Source of the DNA: JBEAUL01 sp041161475
Lineage (GTDB): Bacteria; Pseudomonadota; Gammaproteobacteria; UBA6186; Azoamicaceae
Direction: 5' to 3'
DNA length: 27,974 nucleotides
Assembly (NCBI GenBank): GCA_041161475.1
Contig: JBEAUL010000096.1
Coordinates: 1-27,974 of the forward strand
Shown here: positions 1 to 7,635 of the stretch, in pieces
Layout of the letters: each line of letters begins with the position of its first letter
How positions within the stretch are numbered: the stretch's first letter is position 1
Notes under the pieces: model-generated
What the model was told of the DNA's origin: nothing
Database searches by the model: none
The model's input: the letters and a program-made list of their open reading frames with translations, nothing else
Program-made: the position numbers and the translations under genes

Positions 1-65
1 ACTGCTCCACCCCGCGATTGGTTGTATACTACTGTAATCCACAACAAAAGGCAAGCACTCTATGC

Positions 66-97
66 GGACTATTTTGATTTTTTTATCAAAACAGTCC
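66..97. repeat. Inverted repeat downstream of nuoN
   Basis: Arms GGACT-a-TTTTGAT and ATCAAAA-c-AGTCC pair with a single mismatch around a six-T loop. It lies about 50 bases after the nuoN stop, where an operon terminator would be expected, but no run of T follows the stem on the minus strand. It may be an atypical terminator or an mRNA 3' stabilising hairpin. Nothing else is visible in bases 1-144. Confidence 0.45.
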
Positions 98-144
98 ACC
101 CAAGGTTAACTGACTTCATCATTATATTGACAATGCACGAAACC

Positions 145-1605
145 TTAATACAATGCGCGTTGCACAAGCATAAAAATAGGCGCAGGAAAAAGGCTAATCC
201 CAATTAAGCCAACCCCATGTAGCATCGATAAAAGCAAGGTATGCTGAGCGCCCCCAGTTGATTGAATGTTATTTTTCATCAAAGGAAAGGGTTCCTTGAT
301 TGGTAAATCAAAGTACATCAACTTAACAACGCTGAGATAGTAAAAAGCACCAATCACAGACCACACCAGCGCAAAAACCGCTAGCCACAGATAACCGCTG
401 TCAATCACCGCTTGCAAAACAGTTAACTTGGCGTAAAAACCGATGGTAGGGGGAACCCCTGCCAGTGAAAACATGGCAATCAGCATCACAAAGGCGAGCC
501 ATGGGTGTTGTTGGGATAATCCCTGCAGATCTTGTAGTTGCTCACATTCATGATTGGCTTTACTTAACAGTAACATAACCCCGAAAGCCGCTATCAAGAT
601 AAAGGCATAGATAAAAACATAACTTAAAAGAGGTGCATACCCTACAGATTGCCCAACCAAAAGACCCATAAACAAAAAACCTACATGGGCTATTGCTGAA
701 TAGCCTAAAAGACGTTTTAAGTTTTGTTGCCTAATCGCGCCCAAATTGCCGACCACCAGGGAAGCCACAATCAAAGCCAAAATAACGTGTTGGCCATATC
801 CCTGGAAAGCATGAAAAATACCCGAAAATACACGAATAGCCATAGCGACACCCGCCACTTTGGGTAACACCGCAATAAACAGCGTGATACAAATGGCCGA
901 ACCCTGGTAAATATCCGGGATCCACATATGAAAAGGCACTGCACCAATCTTAAAGGCAATACCAGCTATCACCAACACCATGCCCAGTAACACCGCAAGG
1001 CGAGGTGTGGCCTCTGTTTGTAAAAGCGTTGTTGCAATCACCTCAAAATTCAATTGACCTGTGAAACCATACAACAAAGAAATACCATACAGCATCATGC
1101 CAGAGGCAATCGCTCCCATGATAAAATACTTCATGGCAGCCTCAATCGCATAGGGTTGTTCTTTAAATCGTGCAATTAAGGCGTAAATAGGCAAGACCAG
1201 CAATTCTATGCCGAGGTACAGGCTTAAAAAATGATTTGACGAAATCAGCACCATCATCCCCAGTAATGAAAACAAACAGAGGACGAAATATTCACTGCGC
1301 ATTTGATCTCTATCGACCAAATAAGTCCTTGAATACATAAAAATGATCATGGCACCCATCAGCAAAGCCATTTTAACCAATAAGGCAAAATTATCGCACA
1401 CAAACATACCCGAAAAGAAAATCATGTGTTCGCCAGGCCATAAATTAAACAGCAAGTAAATCGAAAATAATAGGGTAATCTGGGTTAATGCATAAGAAAA
1501 CCAACGATTGGTTTTTGATACATACAAATCCCCAATTAAGATAATACAGGCCCCTATTGCCAACATGATTTCTGGAGCCAATAACGATAAGCGCATTAAC
1601 CACAT
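145..1605 (-). CDS. nuoN: NADH-quinone oxidoreductase subunit N
   Basis: Membrane-arm antiporter-like subunit of complex I, in the inner membrane. The protein is almost entirely hydrophobic helices and has the expected family charges: E134 (LGIELL), K159 (AAMKYF), K219 (AFKIG) and H226 (PFHMWIP). An open frame continues upstream to 1713, but that part overlaps the end of nuoM and reads as soluble sequence. I place the start at ATG 1605 (486 residues), preceded by AAAGGAG about 12 bases away. An ATG three codons later is a possible alternative. It is the last gene of the nuo operon, 17 bases after nuoM. Family assignment is secure; the exact start is an inference. Confidence 0.95.
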   Translation of the reverse strand: MWLMRLSLLAPEIMLAIGACIILIGDLYVSKTNRWFSYALTQITLLFSIYLLFNLWPGEHMIFFSGMFVCDNFALLVKMALLMGAMIIFMYSRTYLVDRDQMRSEYFVLCLFSLLGMMVLISSNHFLSLYLGIELLVLPIYALIARFKEQPYAIEAAMKYFIMGAIASGMMLYGISLLYGFTGQLNFEVIATTLLQTEATPRLAVLLGMVLVIAGIAFKIGAVPFHMWIPDIYQGSAICITLFIAVLPKVAGVAMAIRVFSGIFHAFQGYGQHVILALIVASLVVGNLGAIRQQNLKRLLGYSAIAHVGFLFMGLLVGQSVGYAPLLSYVFIYAFILIAAFGVMLLLSKANHECEQLQDLQGLSQQHPWLAFVMLIAMFSLAGVPPTIGFYAKLTVLQAVIDSGYLWLAVFALVWSVIGAFYYLSVVKLMYFDLPIKEPFPLMKNNIQSTGGAQHTLLLSMLHGVGLIGISLFPAPIFMLVQRALY

Positions 1606-1622
1606 ATGATAACGTGTCTCCT

Positions 1623-3146
1623 TTACCGGAAATGGAATAATTTTGATCGTTGCGCTTGTGTATGCAAGTGTTGCACAGAAGCTTTCATACTCTGGAATAC
1701 CGGGGCAGGCCACACGCCCAACAACACAATCACAATGGCCAATGCACCTAAGATACTCTTTTCAACCGCGTTGATATCGCTTAATTTTTCTACGGTTGGT
1801 GTTGTAATGGCACCAAAAATGACGCGCTTGGTCATCCATAAGGTATAACTGGCAGACAATACCAGGGTCAAGGTAGCCAATCCAGCAAACAACCATTGTG
1901 TTTTAACGGTCGCTAAAATAACCAAAAACTCTCCGATAAAGCCAGAAGTACCTGGCAATCCCAAATTAGCCAAAGCAAATAATACAAACAAGCCAGAGAA
2001 TAATGGCATTTTATTCACAACACCACCATACTCCTTTATCGAACGCGTATGTGTTCTATCGTACAATACACCAACACAAAAGAATAAGGCGCCTGAAATA
2101 AATCCGTGAGAAATCAGTTGAATCATGGCACCTTCTATCCCCATAACCGATCCAACAAAAAATCCCAAGGTCACAAAACCCATGTGTGAAACAGAAGAAT
2201 AGGCAATCAATTTTTTTAAATCACTTTGCATAATCGCCACTAAACCAATATACACAATGGCAATCAAGGATAATATTATCATAGGCACCTGATAAAAGTG
2301 CACTGCATCAGGAACAATCGGCAGTAAAAAACGGAGAAAACCATAGCCACCGACCTTTAATAAAATGGCTGCCAATATCACTGAACCGCCTGTAGGCGCT
2401 TCGACATGCGCATCTGGCAACCAGGTATGCACAGGCCACATGGGTACTTTTACCGCAAAGGCAATTAAAAATGCCCAAAACAACCCTTTTTGTTCCAGCA
2501 ACGACAAACTCAGTGTTTGAAATTGTGCAATTGAAAAAACATCTGTGCTTCCCGGCATGGCAGTGTTTGCCATTTCACGACAGTATAAAATGGCAACCAA
2601 AAGCAATATAGATCCCAAAAAAGTATATAAAAAGAATTTTAAGGTTGCGTAGACACGATTTTTGCCTCCCCAAATACCGATAATCAAGAACATGGGTATT
2701 AATAAGGCTTCCCAAAAAACGTAAAACAAAATGGCATCCATACTTAAGAAAACACCGCACAATAACCCCTGTAGTATTAAAAACAGGGATAAGTACATTG
2801 GCATTCGTGTCAAGGTTGATGTTTTTGTAGCCAACACCACCAAAAAAGTCATAAAAGCACTTAATACAACCAGTGGCAACGCAATACCGTCTACACCAAG
2901 GTGATAGTAAATATGAAAATTCGGCAACCAAACGCGGTGTTCTGTCCACTGCATGGCCCAAGTCTCTGAATGAAATTGCTGCACAAGCACAGCACAGAGA
3001 AACAATTCCAAACAAGCAATGAGGCAAGCCACTTGCTTTAAACAGGATGGGCTCAAATAGCGTGCAAAAGCCAAGCATACGATGCCACCCACAATAGGCA
3101 ACCAAATCAACAGGCTTAGTAAAGGCAATTCTTGAAAAAACACCAT
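1623..3146 (-). CDS. nuoM: NADH-quinone oxidoreductase subunit M
   Basis: Proton-pumping membrane subunit of complex I, homologous to Mrp-type antiporters, 507 residues, the normal family length. Key membrane charges are present: E146 in FYVFWEALLIP, K233 in AFAVKVPMWPVHTWLPDAH, and K264 in ILLKVGGYG. The motif AHVEAPTGGSVILA that follows is diagnostic of NuoM. It begins 7 bases after the nuoL stop and ends 17 bases before nuoN, so it is co-transcribed and co-assembled with both. Nothing is unusual. Confidence 0.97.
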   Translation of the reverse strand: MVFFQELPLLSLLIWLPIVGGIVCLAFARYLSPSCLKQVACLIACLELFLCAVLVQQFHSETWAMQWTEHRVWLPNFHIYYHLGVDGIALPLVVLSAFMTFLVVLATKTSTLTRMPMYLSLFLILQGLLCGVFLSMDAILFYVFWEALLIPMFLIIGIWGGKNRVYATLKFFLYTFLGSILLLVAILYCREMANTAMPGSTDVFSIAQFQTLSLSLLEQKGLFWAFLIAFAVKVPMWPVHTWLPDAHVEAPTGGSVILAAILLKVGGYGFLRFLLPIVPDAVHFYQVPMIILSLIAIVYIGLVAIMQSDLKKLIAYSSVSHMGFVTLGFFVGSVMGIEGAMIQLISHGFISGALFFCVGVLYDRTHTRSIKEYGGVVNKMPLFSGLFVLFALANLGLPGTSGFIGEFLVILATVKTQWLFAGLATLTLVLSASYTLWMTKRVIFGAITTPTVEKLSDINAVEKSILGALAIVIVLLGVWPAPVFQSMKASVQHLHTQAQRSKLFHFR

Positions 3147-3153
3147 CAGGCTC

Positions 3154-5118
3154 CTAGTTCATCCATACCCATAAGATGAGTAATCCAGCGATCATGGTAA
3201 ACGCATAATGATACAGATACCCCGTTTGGCATTTCTTAATCATTTTGGTACAACGCATGACCACAGCTGCCACGCCATTGACACCGATATTATCGATAAC
3301 AAAGCGATCAACAACTTGTCCCAAAAAGGTTGACAAACCTCGTATCGCTGGTAGTATTGCGTACGCAACAATTGCATCAAAGCCGAGTTTTGCACACAAT
3401 ATGCGATATATCCATTCCATTTTTTCCACCACCTTAGCAGGCAAGCCAGGGTATTTAACATAGGCAATCCAAGCCGATACGATACCTGAAATAGCCAACC
3501 AGAAAGGTAAACTGGAAAAACTATGCCAAATCATTCCCCCTTCCCATTCAAACTGCCCGTATAAAACACGCATCACATCATGATTTGGCTTGGGCGTAAT
3601 CGCTGCAGAAAACCGCTCAAACAGAACGCTGTCAACCAACATAATACCCAAAAGAACAGTGGGCACTGTTAAACACAATAAGGGGATATAAATAACAGGC
3701 GGAGATTCCATAATATGCTCAGGATTTTTTGCTGCTGTTTTGCCATAAAACACCACAAACAGTAAACGAAAACTATACAAAGCAGTAATAAATACCGATA
3801 AAACAAGGCCCCAATAGGCGAATCCTGCCGCAGGTAAGCGACAATAATGAGCGGCTTCGATCAGCAATTCTTTGGAAAAAAATCCTGAAAAGGGAGGAAT
3901 GCCCACCAAAGACAATGCCCCCAAAATCATGACTGCATGGGTAATCGGCAGATATTTTTTTAAGCCACCCATTTTCCAAATATTTTGCTCGTGATGCATG
4001 GCTAAAATAACAGAACCAGCCCCTAAAAATAATAATGCCTTAAAAAAAGCATGGGTCATTAAATGAAAAATACTGATGGCGTAAGCAGAAGCACCCAATC
4101 CAACTGCCATATATCCTAGCTGTGACAATGTTGAATAGGCCACAATCCGTTTAATATCGCTTTGCACAACCCCCATCAACCCAGTCAGTATTGCCGTGAG
4201 TGTGCCAATAATTAAAATCGCATTCAATACGCCTTCGGCTTGTTCGAACAAGGGGGACAAACGCGCAACCATAAAAATACCTGCAGTGACCATCGTAGCA
4301 GCATGAATCAATGCAGAAATGGGGGTTGGGCCTTCCATCGAATCGGGTAGCCAAATATGTAAGGGTATTTGTGCTGATTTGGCCATCGCACCTATCCATA
4401 AACAGGCAGCAATAACGGTAAAAACAGGCCAAGTAAACTGACCAATGGTCATATTGGCATTGACGTTACCGATTAAGCCAACTTGTTCAAAGACAGTGCT
4501 ATAATCGAGGCTACCAAAAAACCAAGCCACCGTCGCAACACCCATCAGTAAAGCCAAATCTCCTACCCTATTTACCACAAATGCTTTTAGACTGGCTAAA
4601 TTTGCACTGTCTTTTTTAAACCAAAAACCAATCAACAGATAAGACATCACGCCAACCCCTTCCCAGCCAAAAAACAGTTGAAGGAAGTTGTTCGCAACAA
4701 CCAGCATGAGCATGGCAAAAGTAAACAAAGAGATATAAGCAAAAAAACGGGTATACCCTGGGTCATTTTTCATATACCCAATGGAGTAGATATGGACTAA
4801 AAAAGAAACCGACAACACCGTTGCCATCATCATAATGGACAGGCGATCGATTAAATAGCCAACGCTTAAAGGCATCTCACCAATCACGCCCCAAAGATAC
4901 CAGTTGCCTTTTAGCGTAAACAGTGGCTCTTGAAAAATCAGTACAAACAGCAGTAATGCCACCAAGCTGGCCAATCCCACGGCCCAGCAAGTAATGTGGC
5001 TCGCAATCGCAGGCCCCATCGATCGCCCAAAAAGCCCAACGAGCGTTCCAGAAATAAACGGTGCGAAAACAGCAAAGGTACATAACCAGCCAATTTGCTG
5101 CGCACTAAAACTGCCCAT
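3154..5118 (-). CDS. nuoL: NADH-quinone oxidoreductase subunit L
   Basis: Distal proton-pumping subunit of complex I, 654 residues, the largest membrane subunit, with the C-terminal extension that forms the lateral helix along the membrane arm. Visible signatures are E153 in FFGWEGVGVMSYLLIGFW, K247 in GAMAKSAQIPLHIWLPDSM with H254, and the following EGPTPISALIHAATMV. The start is ATG 5118, three bases after the nuoK stop. It is a typical, intact copy. Confidence 0.97.
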   Translation of the reverse strand: MGSFSAQQIGWLCTFAVFAPFISGTLVGLFGRSMGPAIASHITCWAVGLASLVALLLFVLIFQEPLFTLKGNWYLWGVIGEMPLSVGYLIDRLSIMMMATVLSVSFLVHIYSIGYMKNDPGYTRFFAYISLFTFAMLMLVVANNFLQLFFGWEGVGVMSYLLIGFWFKKDSANLASLKAFVVNRVGDLALLMGVATVAWFFGSLDYSTVFEQVGLIGNVNANMTIGQFTWPVFTVIAACLWIGAMAKSAQIPLHIWLPDSMEGPTPISALIHAATMVTAGIFMVARLSPLFEQAEGVLNAILIIGTLTAILTGLMGVVQSDIKRIVAYSTLSQLGYMAVGLGASAYAISIFHLMTHAFFKALLFLGAGSVILAMHHEQNIWKMGGLKKYLPITHAVMILGALSLVGIPPFSGFFSKELLIEAAHYCRLPAAGFAYWGLVLSVFITALYSFRLLFVVFYGKTAAKNPEHIMESPPVIYIPLLCLTVPTVLLGIMLVDSVLFERFSAAITPKPNHDVMRVLYGQFEWEGGMIWHSFSSLPFWLAISGIVSAWIAYVKYPGLPAKVVEKMEWIYRILCAKLGFDAIVAYAILPAIRGLSTFLGQVVDRFVIDNIGVNGVAAVVMRCTKMIKKCQTGYLYHYAFTMIAGLLILWVWMN

Positions 5119-5121
5119 GCT

Positions 5122-5424
5122 TTACCCCTTTAAGCCACGCAATTCATCGACATTAATCGATTGATAACGACGAAACATCACCACTAAAATCGCTAAACCA
5201 ATCGCTGCTTCTGCAGCTGCAACCGTCAAGACAAAAAAGACAAATATCTGTCCAGACAAATCTTGGTGAAAACGAGAAAAGGCAAGAAAATTTGTATTAA
5301 CGGCTAATAACATTAATTCGATACACATTAGTAAAATCAAGATATTTTTTCGATTGATAAAGATACCAGCCACACTGAGACCAAACAATACCGCACTGAA
5401 AATCAAGTAATGAGATAAAATCAT
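5122..5424 (-). CDS. nuoK: NADH-quinone oxidoreductase subunit K
   Basis: Small three-helix membrane subunit of complex I, 100 residues, the standard length. The two membrane glutamates needed for proton transfer are present: E36 in LLMCIELMLLAVN and E72 in VAAAEAAIGLAI. Its ATG overlaps the nuoJ stop as ATGA (5421-5424), which suggests translational coupling with nuoJ. Intact. Confidence 0.97.
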   Translation of the reverse strand: MILSHYLIFSAVLFGLSVAGIFINRKNILILLMCIELMLLAVNTNFLAFSRFHQDLSGQIFVFFVLTVAAAEAAIGLAILVVMFRRYQSINVDELRGLKG

Positions 5425-6038
5425 GGCTCTACTCCCTTGACAATCTGTAGTCGATCGGCTTTTTTCACGCTTATCTGATCACTTGGGTCTATTGCTTTAT
5501 TGTTTGTTCTTCTGCCTTTGAAGGTTAAACTAATGGCCGAGACAATGGCAACCAATAATAAGATGGCCGCAATTTCTAGGGGATACAAGTAATTCACGTA
5601 CAGCAACTCACCCAAGGCTTTTACTTGGCTCACTTCTGGCAATCCATTTTCTGGTAAGGGGAAACGTAAAGATTTCCAAGGCAGTTGTTGTGGGGTAATG
5701 GCATAAACAATACCAACCACAACCAACACAGACACACATCCTCCTAAAGGCAAATGTCGCGCAAAGCCTTCTTTAAGAGACGACATCTCTACGTCTAACA
5801 TCATCACGACAAACAAAAACAGTACCATGACAGCACCCACGTACACGAGAATAAGCGTAATGGCTAAAAATTCAATTTCTAACAATAGCCACATGGCTGC
5901 TGTTGCAAAAAAGGTGAGTACCAAGCTTAAGACTGCCCGCACAGCATTCTTAGCTAGAATTACTTGAAGGGCTGACACAATGGCCAAACCCGCAAAGACA
6001 AAAAATAATCCTGATGCTAACGATGTCTCCCCATTCAT
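5421..6038 (-). CDS. nuoJ: NADH-quinone oxidoreductase subunit J
   Basis: Five-helix membrane subunit of complex I, 205 residues. The conserved third-helix segment, LILVYVGAVMVLFLFVVMMLD at about residues 61-81, contains the motif around the pi-bulge that links quinone chemistry to pumping. The C-terminal 25 or so residues are polar and variable, as usual. The ATG at 6038 shares one base with the stop of a 20-codon ORF immediately upstream (TAATG). The best ribosome binding sequence for nuoJ, AGGGAGG at 6052-6058, lies inside that ORF about 13 bases away. Initiation at nuoJ may therefore be helped by translation of the upstream ORF. Confidence 0.96.
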   Translation of the reverse strand: MNGETSLASGLFFVFAGLAIVSALQVILAKNAVRAVLSLVLTFFATAAMWLLLEIEFLAITLILVYVGAVMVLFLFVVMMLDVEMSSLKEGFARHLPLGGCVSVLVVVGIVYAITPQQLPWKSLRFPLPENGLPEVSQVKALGELLYVNYLYPLEIAAILLLVAIVSAISLTFKGRRTNNKAIDPSDQISVKKADRLQIVKGVEP

Positions 6039-6100
6039 TAATGTTCTAATGCCTCCCTAAACTGTCGTAACAACGACTGCGATGCCTGCTTTGTTAACAT
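6038..6100 (-). CDS. Possible 20-residue microprotein or leader peptide between nuoI and nuoJ
   Basis: The reading frame from ATG 6100 is MLTKQASQSLLRQFREALEH followed by TAA, which overlaps the nuoJ ATG as TAATG. A strong ribosome binding site, GGAAGGAG, lies about 8 bases upstream, better than the one serving nuoJ. The peptide has no membrane segment; it could form a short amphipathic helix (LLRQF..AL). It fills most of the only sizeable gap in an otherwise tightly packed operon. I recognise no family. It could be a real small protein, a leader whose translation is coupled to nuoJ, or a chance ORF. The sequence features are direct; any role is inference. Confidence 0.45.
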   Translation of the reverse strand: MLTKQASQSLLRQFREALEH

Positions 6101-6128
6101 CACTTTACTCCTTCCCTGATTAAATGGT

Positions 6129-6611
6129 TTACACACACTTGTCTTCCAAAGCTTTGGTAATCTCTGCTTGATATCTATCACCGATGGCCAACAGTTCTTG
6201 CTTGGTTAAAATCTGTTCCCCTCGACGCTCAAAATGATAATCGGTATGTTGCGTTTCGACAATCGCGTCAACGGGACAGGCTTCTTCACAAAAACCACAA
6301 TAAATACACTTAAATAAGTCGATATCGTATTGCGTTGTTCGACGAGAACCATCGGCGCGTGGCTCTGATGAAATGGTAATAGCCAGTGCTGGACACACGG
6401 CTTCACATAGTTTACAGGCAATACAACGCTCTTCACCATTGTCATAACGTCTTAAAGCATGAATCCCACGGAAACGAGGAGATTTGGGTATTTTTTCTTC
6501 TGGATAACGCACGGTAATTTTGCGTGAAAAAAGATAACGACCCGTAAGCTTTAACCCCAACAGTAACTCGGTCAATAAAAAAGCCTTAAAAAAAGATTTT
6601 ATTTTATCCAA
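6129..6611 (-). CDS. nuoI: NADH-quinone oxidoreductase subunit I (two 4Fe-4S ferredoxin)
   Basis: Peripheral-arm ferredoxin subunit of complex I carrying clusters N6a and N6b, which pass electrons toward NuoB. It has 160 residues. An N-terminal amphipathic anchor (about 1-30) precedes two cysteine sets: C63, C66, C69, with C73 (CIACKLCEAVC), and C102, C105, C108, with C112 (CIYCGFCEEAC). All eight ligands are intact. The start overlaps the nuoH end by 8 bases. A gap of about 90 bases to nuoJ holds the micro-ORF described separately. Confidence 0.97.
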   Translation of the reverse strand: MDKIKSFFKAFLLTELLLGLKLTGRYLFSRKITVRYPEEKIPKSPRFRGIHALRRYDNGEERCIACKLCEAVCPALAITISSEPRADGSRRTTQYDIDLFKCIYCGFCEEACPVDAIVETQHTDYHFERRGEQILTKQELLAIGDRYQAEITKALEDKCV

Positions 6612-7635
6612 ACCAGGGCCTCAATTCACATTTAATCGCTATGCCAAGTACGGTTAACCATACCACTGTTACCGGAATAAAAATTTTCCAACCCAAGCGC
6701 ATAATTTGATCGTATCGATAACGGGGAAATGTCGCCCGAAACCATAAAAAAAGACCTAAAAACAGGGAGGCTTTCAGCAACAACCAGGCAATCCCTGGTA
6801 CCCAAGCCACGTGCTGTTGTAAAAACGGTATGCCTTCGAAAGGCGACAACCATCCCCCAAAAAACATCACTGCCGCCAGCATGGAAACCAATATCATGTT
6901 GGCATATTCTGCTAAAAAAAACAGTGCAAACGCAACACCTGCATATTCCACATGAAAACCAGCGACCAATTCGGACTCGCCCTCTGCGACATCAAAGGGG
7001 GCACGATTGGTCTCTGCAACCGCTGAAATCCAATACACCACCAGTAAGGGCAACAAAGGTAACCAATACCAGTGTAGGCATCCTCCCGCTTGAGCACGCA
7101 CAATGCTGTCTAAATTCATGCTGTTTGCAGCCATTAAAACACCCACCAAGGCAAAACCCATGGCGATTTCATAAGAAATAATTTGTGCAGACGAGCGTAA
7201 TGCCCCTAAAAAGGCATATTTAGAATTGGATGCCCAACCCGCAATAATGATGCCGTAAATGGCTAAAGAAGTCATCGCCAGCAGATACAGTAAACCGACA
7301 TCCAAATTTGCTAAGACCAATCCATCGTCAAAAGGAATGACCGCCCAAGCAGCCAAAGCCGGTGCAATCGCTAACATGGGTGCCACTAAAAATAAATAAC
7401 GATTAGACCGTTGTGGGATAATCACTTCTTTTAACAAAAGCTTCAGCACATCCGCAATGGGTTGCAAAAGACCCAAAGGGCCAACGCGATTGGGACCCAA
7501 ACGACATTGCATCCAACCGATGACTTTACGCTCTGCCAACATTAAATAGGCCACACCCAGTAGCAAAGGTAAAACAATGGCCAATACCTTACACAATGTC
7601 CATATCAGTGTATAAAATCCGGCAATATGACTCAT
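6604..7635 (-). CDS. nuoH: NADH-quinone oxidoreductase subunit H
   Basis: Membrane subunit at the junction of the peripheral and membrane arms, forming much of the quinone chamber; 343 residues. Diagnostic motifs are AERKVIGWMQCRLGPNRVGP at 34-53 and the acidic loop ETNRAPFDVAEGESELVAGF at 208-227. Its ATG overlaps the nuoG stop (ATGA at 7632-7635), and its end overlaps the nuoI start. Length and motifs are normal. Confidence 0.97.
   Translation of the reverse strand: MSHIAGFYTLIWTLCKVLAIVLPLLLGVAYLMLAERKVIGWMQCRLGPNRVGPLGLLQPIADVLKLLLKEVIIPQRSNRYLFLVAPMLAIAPALAAWAVIPFDDGLVLANLDVGLLYLLAMTSLAIYGIIIAGWASNSKYAFLGALRSSAQIISYEIAMGFALVGVLMAANSMNLDSIVRAQAGGCLHWYWLPLLPLLVVYWISAVAETNRAPFDVAEGESELVAGFHVEYAGVAFALFFLAEYANMILVSMLAAVMFFGGWLSPFEGIPFLQQHVAWVPGIAWLLLKASLFLGLFLWFRATFPRYRYDQIMRLGWKIFIPVTVVWLTVLGIAIKCELRPWFG

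Noticed and set aside
22..207. Plus-strand ORF of 61 codons at the window start
   Set aside because: It crosses the inverted repeat and the nuoN 3' end, has no ribosome binding site and no recognisable features.
2575..3105. Minus-strand ORF of 176 codons in another frame of nuoM
   Set aside because: It is fully contained in nuoM, whose frame has all conserved residues; the alternative frame has no family signal.
6729..7181. Plus-strand ORF of 150 codons opposite nuoH
   Set aside because: It is entirely antisense to a well-conserved gene, and its translation looks like a frame shadow rich in Pro, Thr and Arg.
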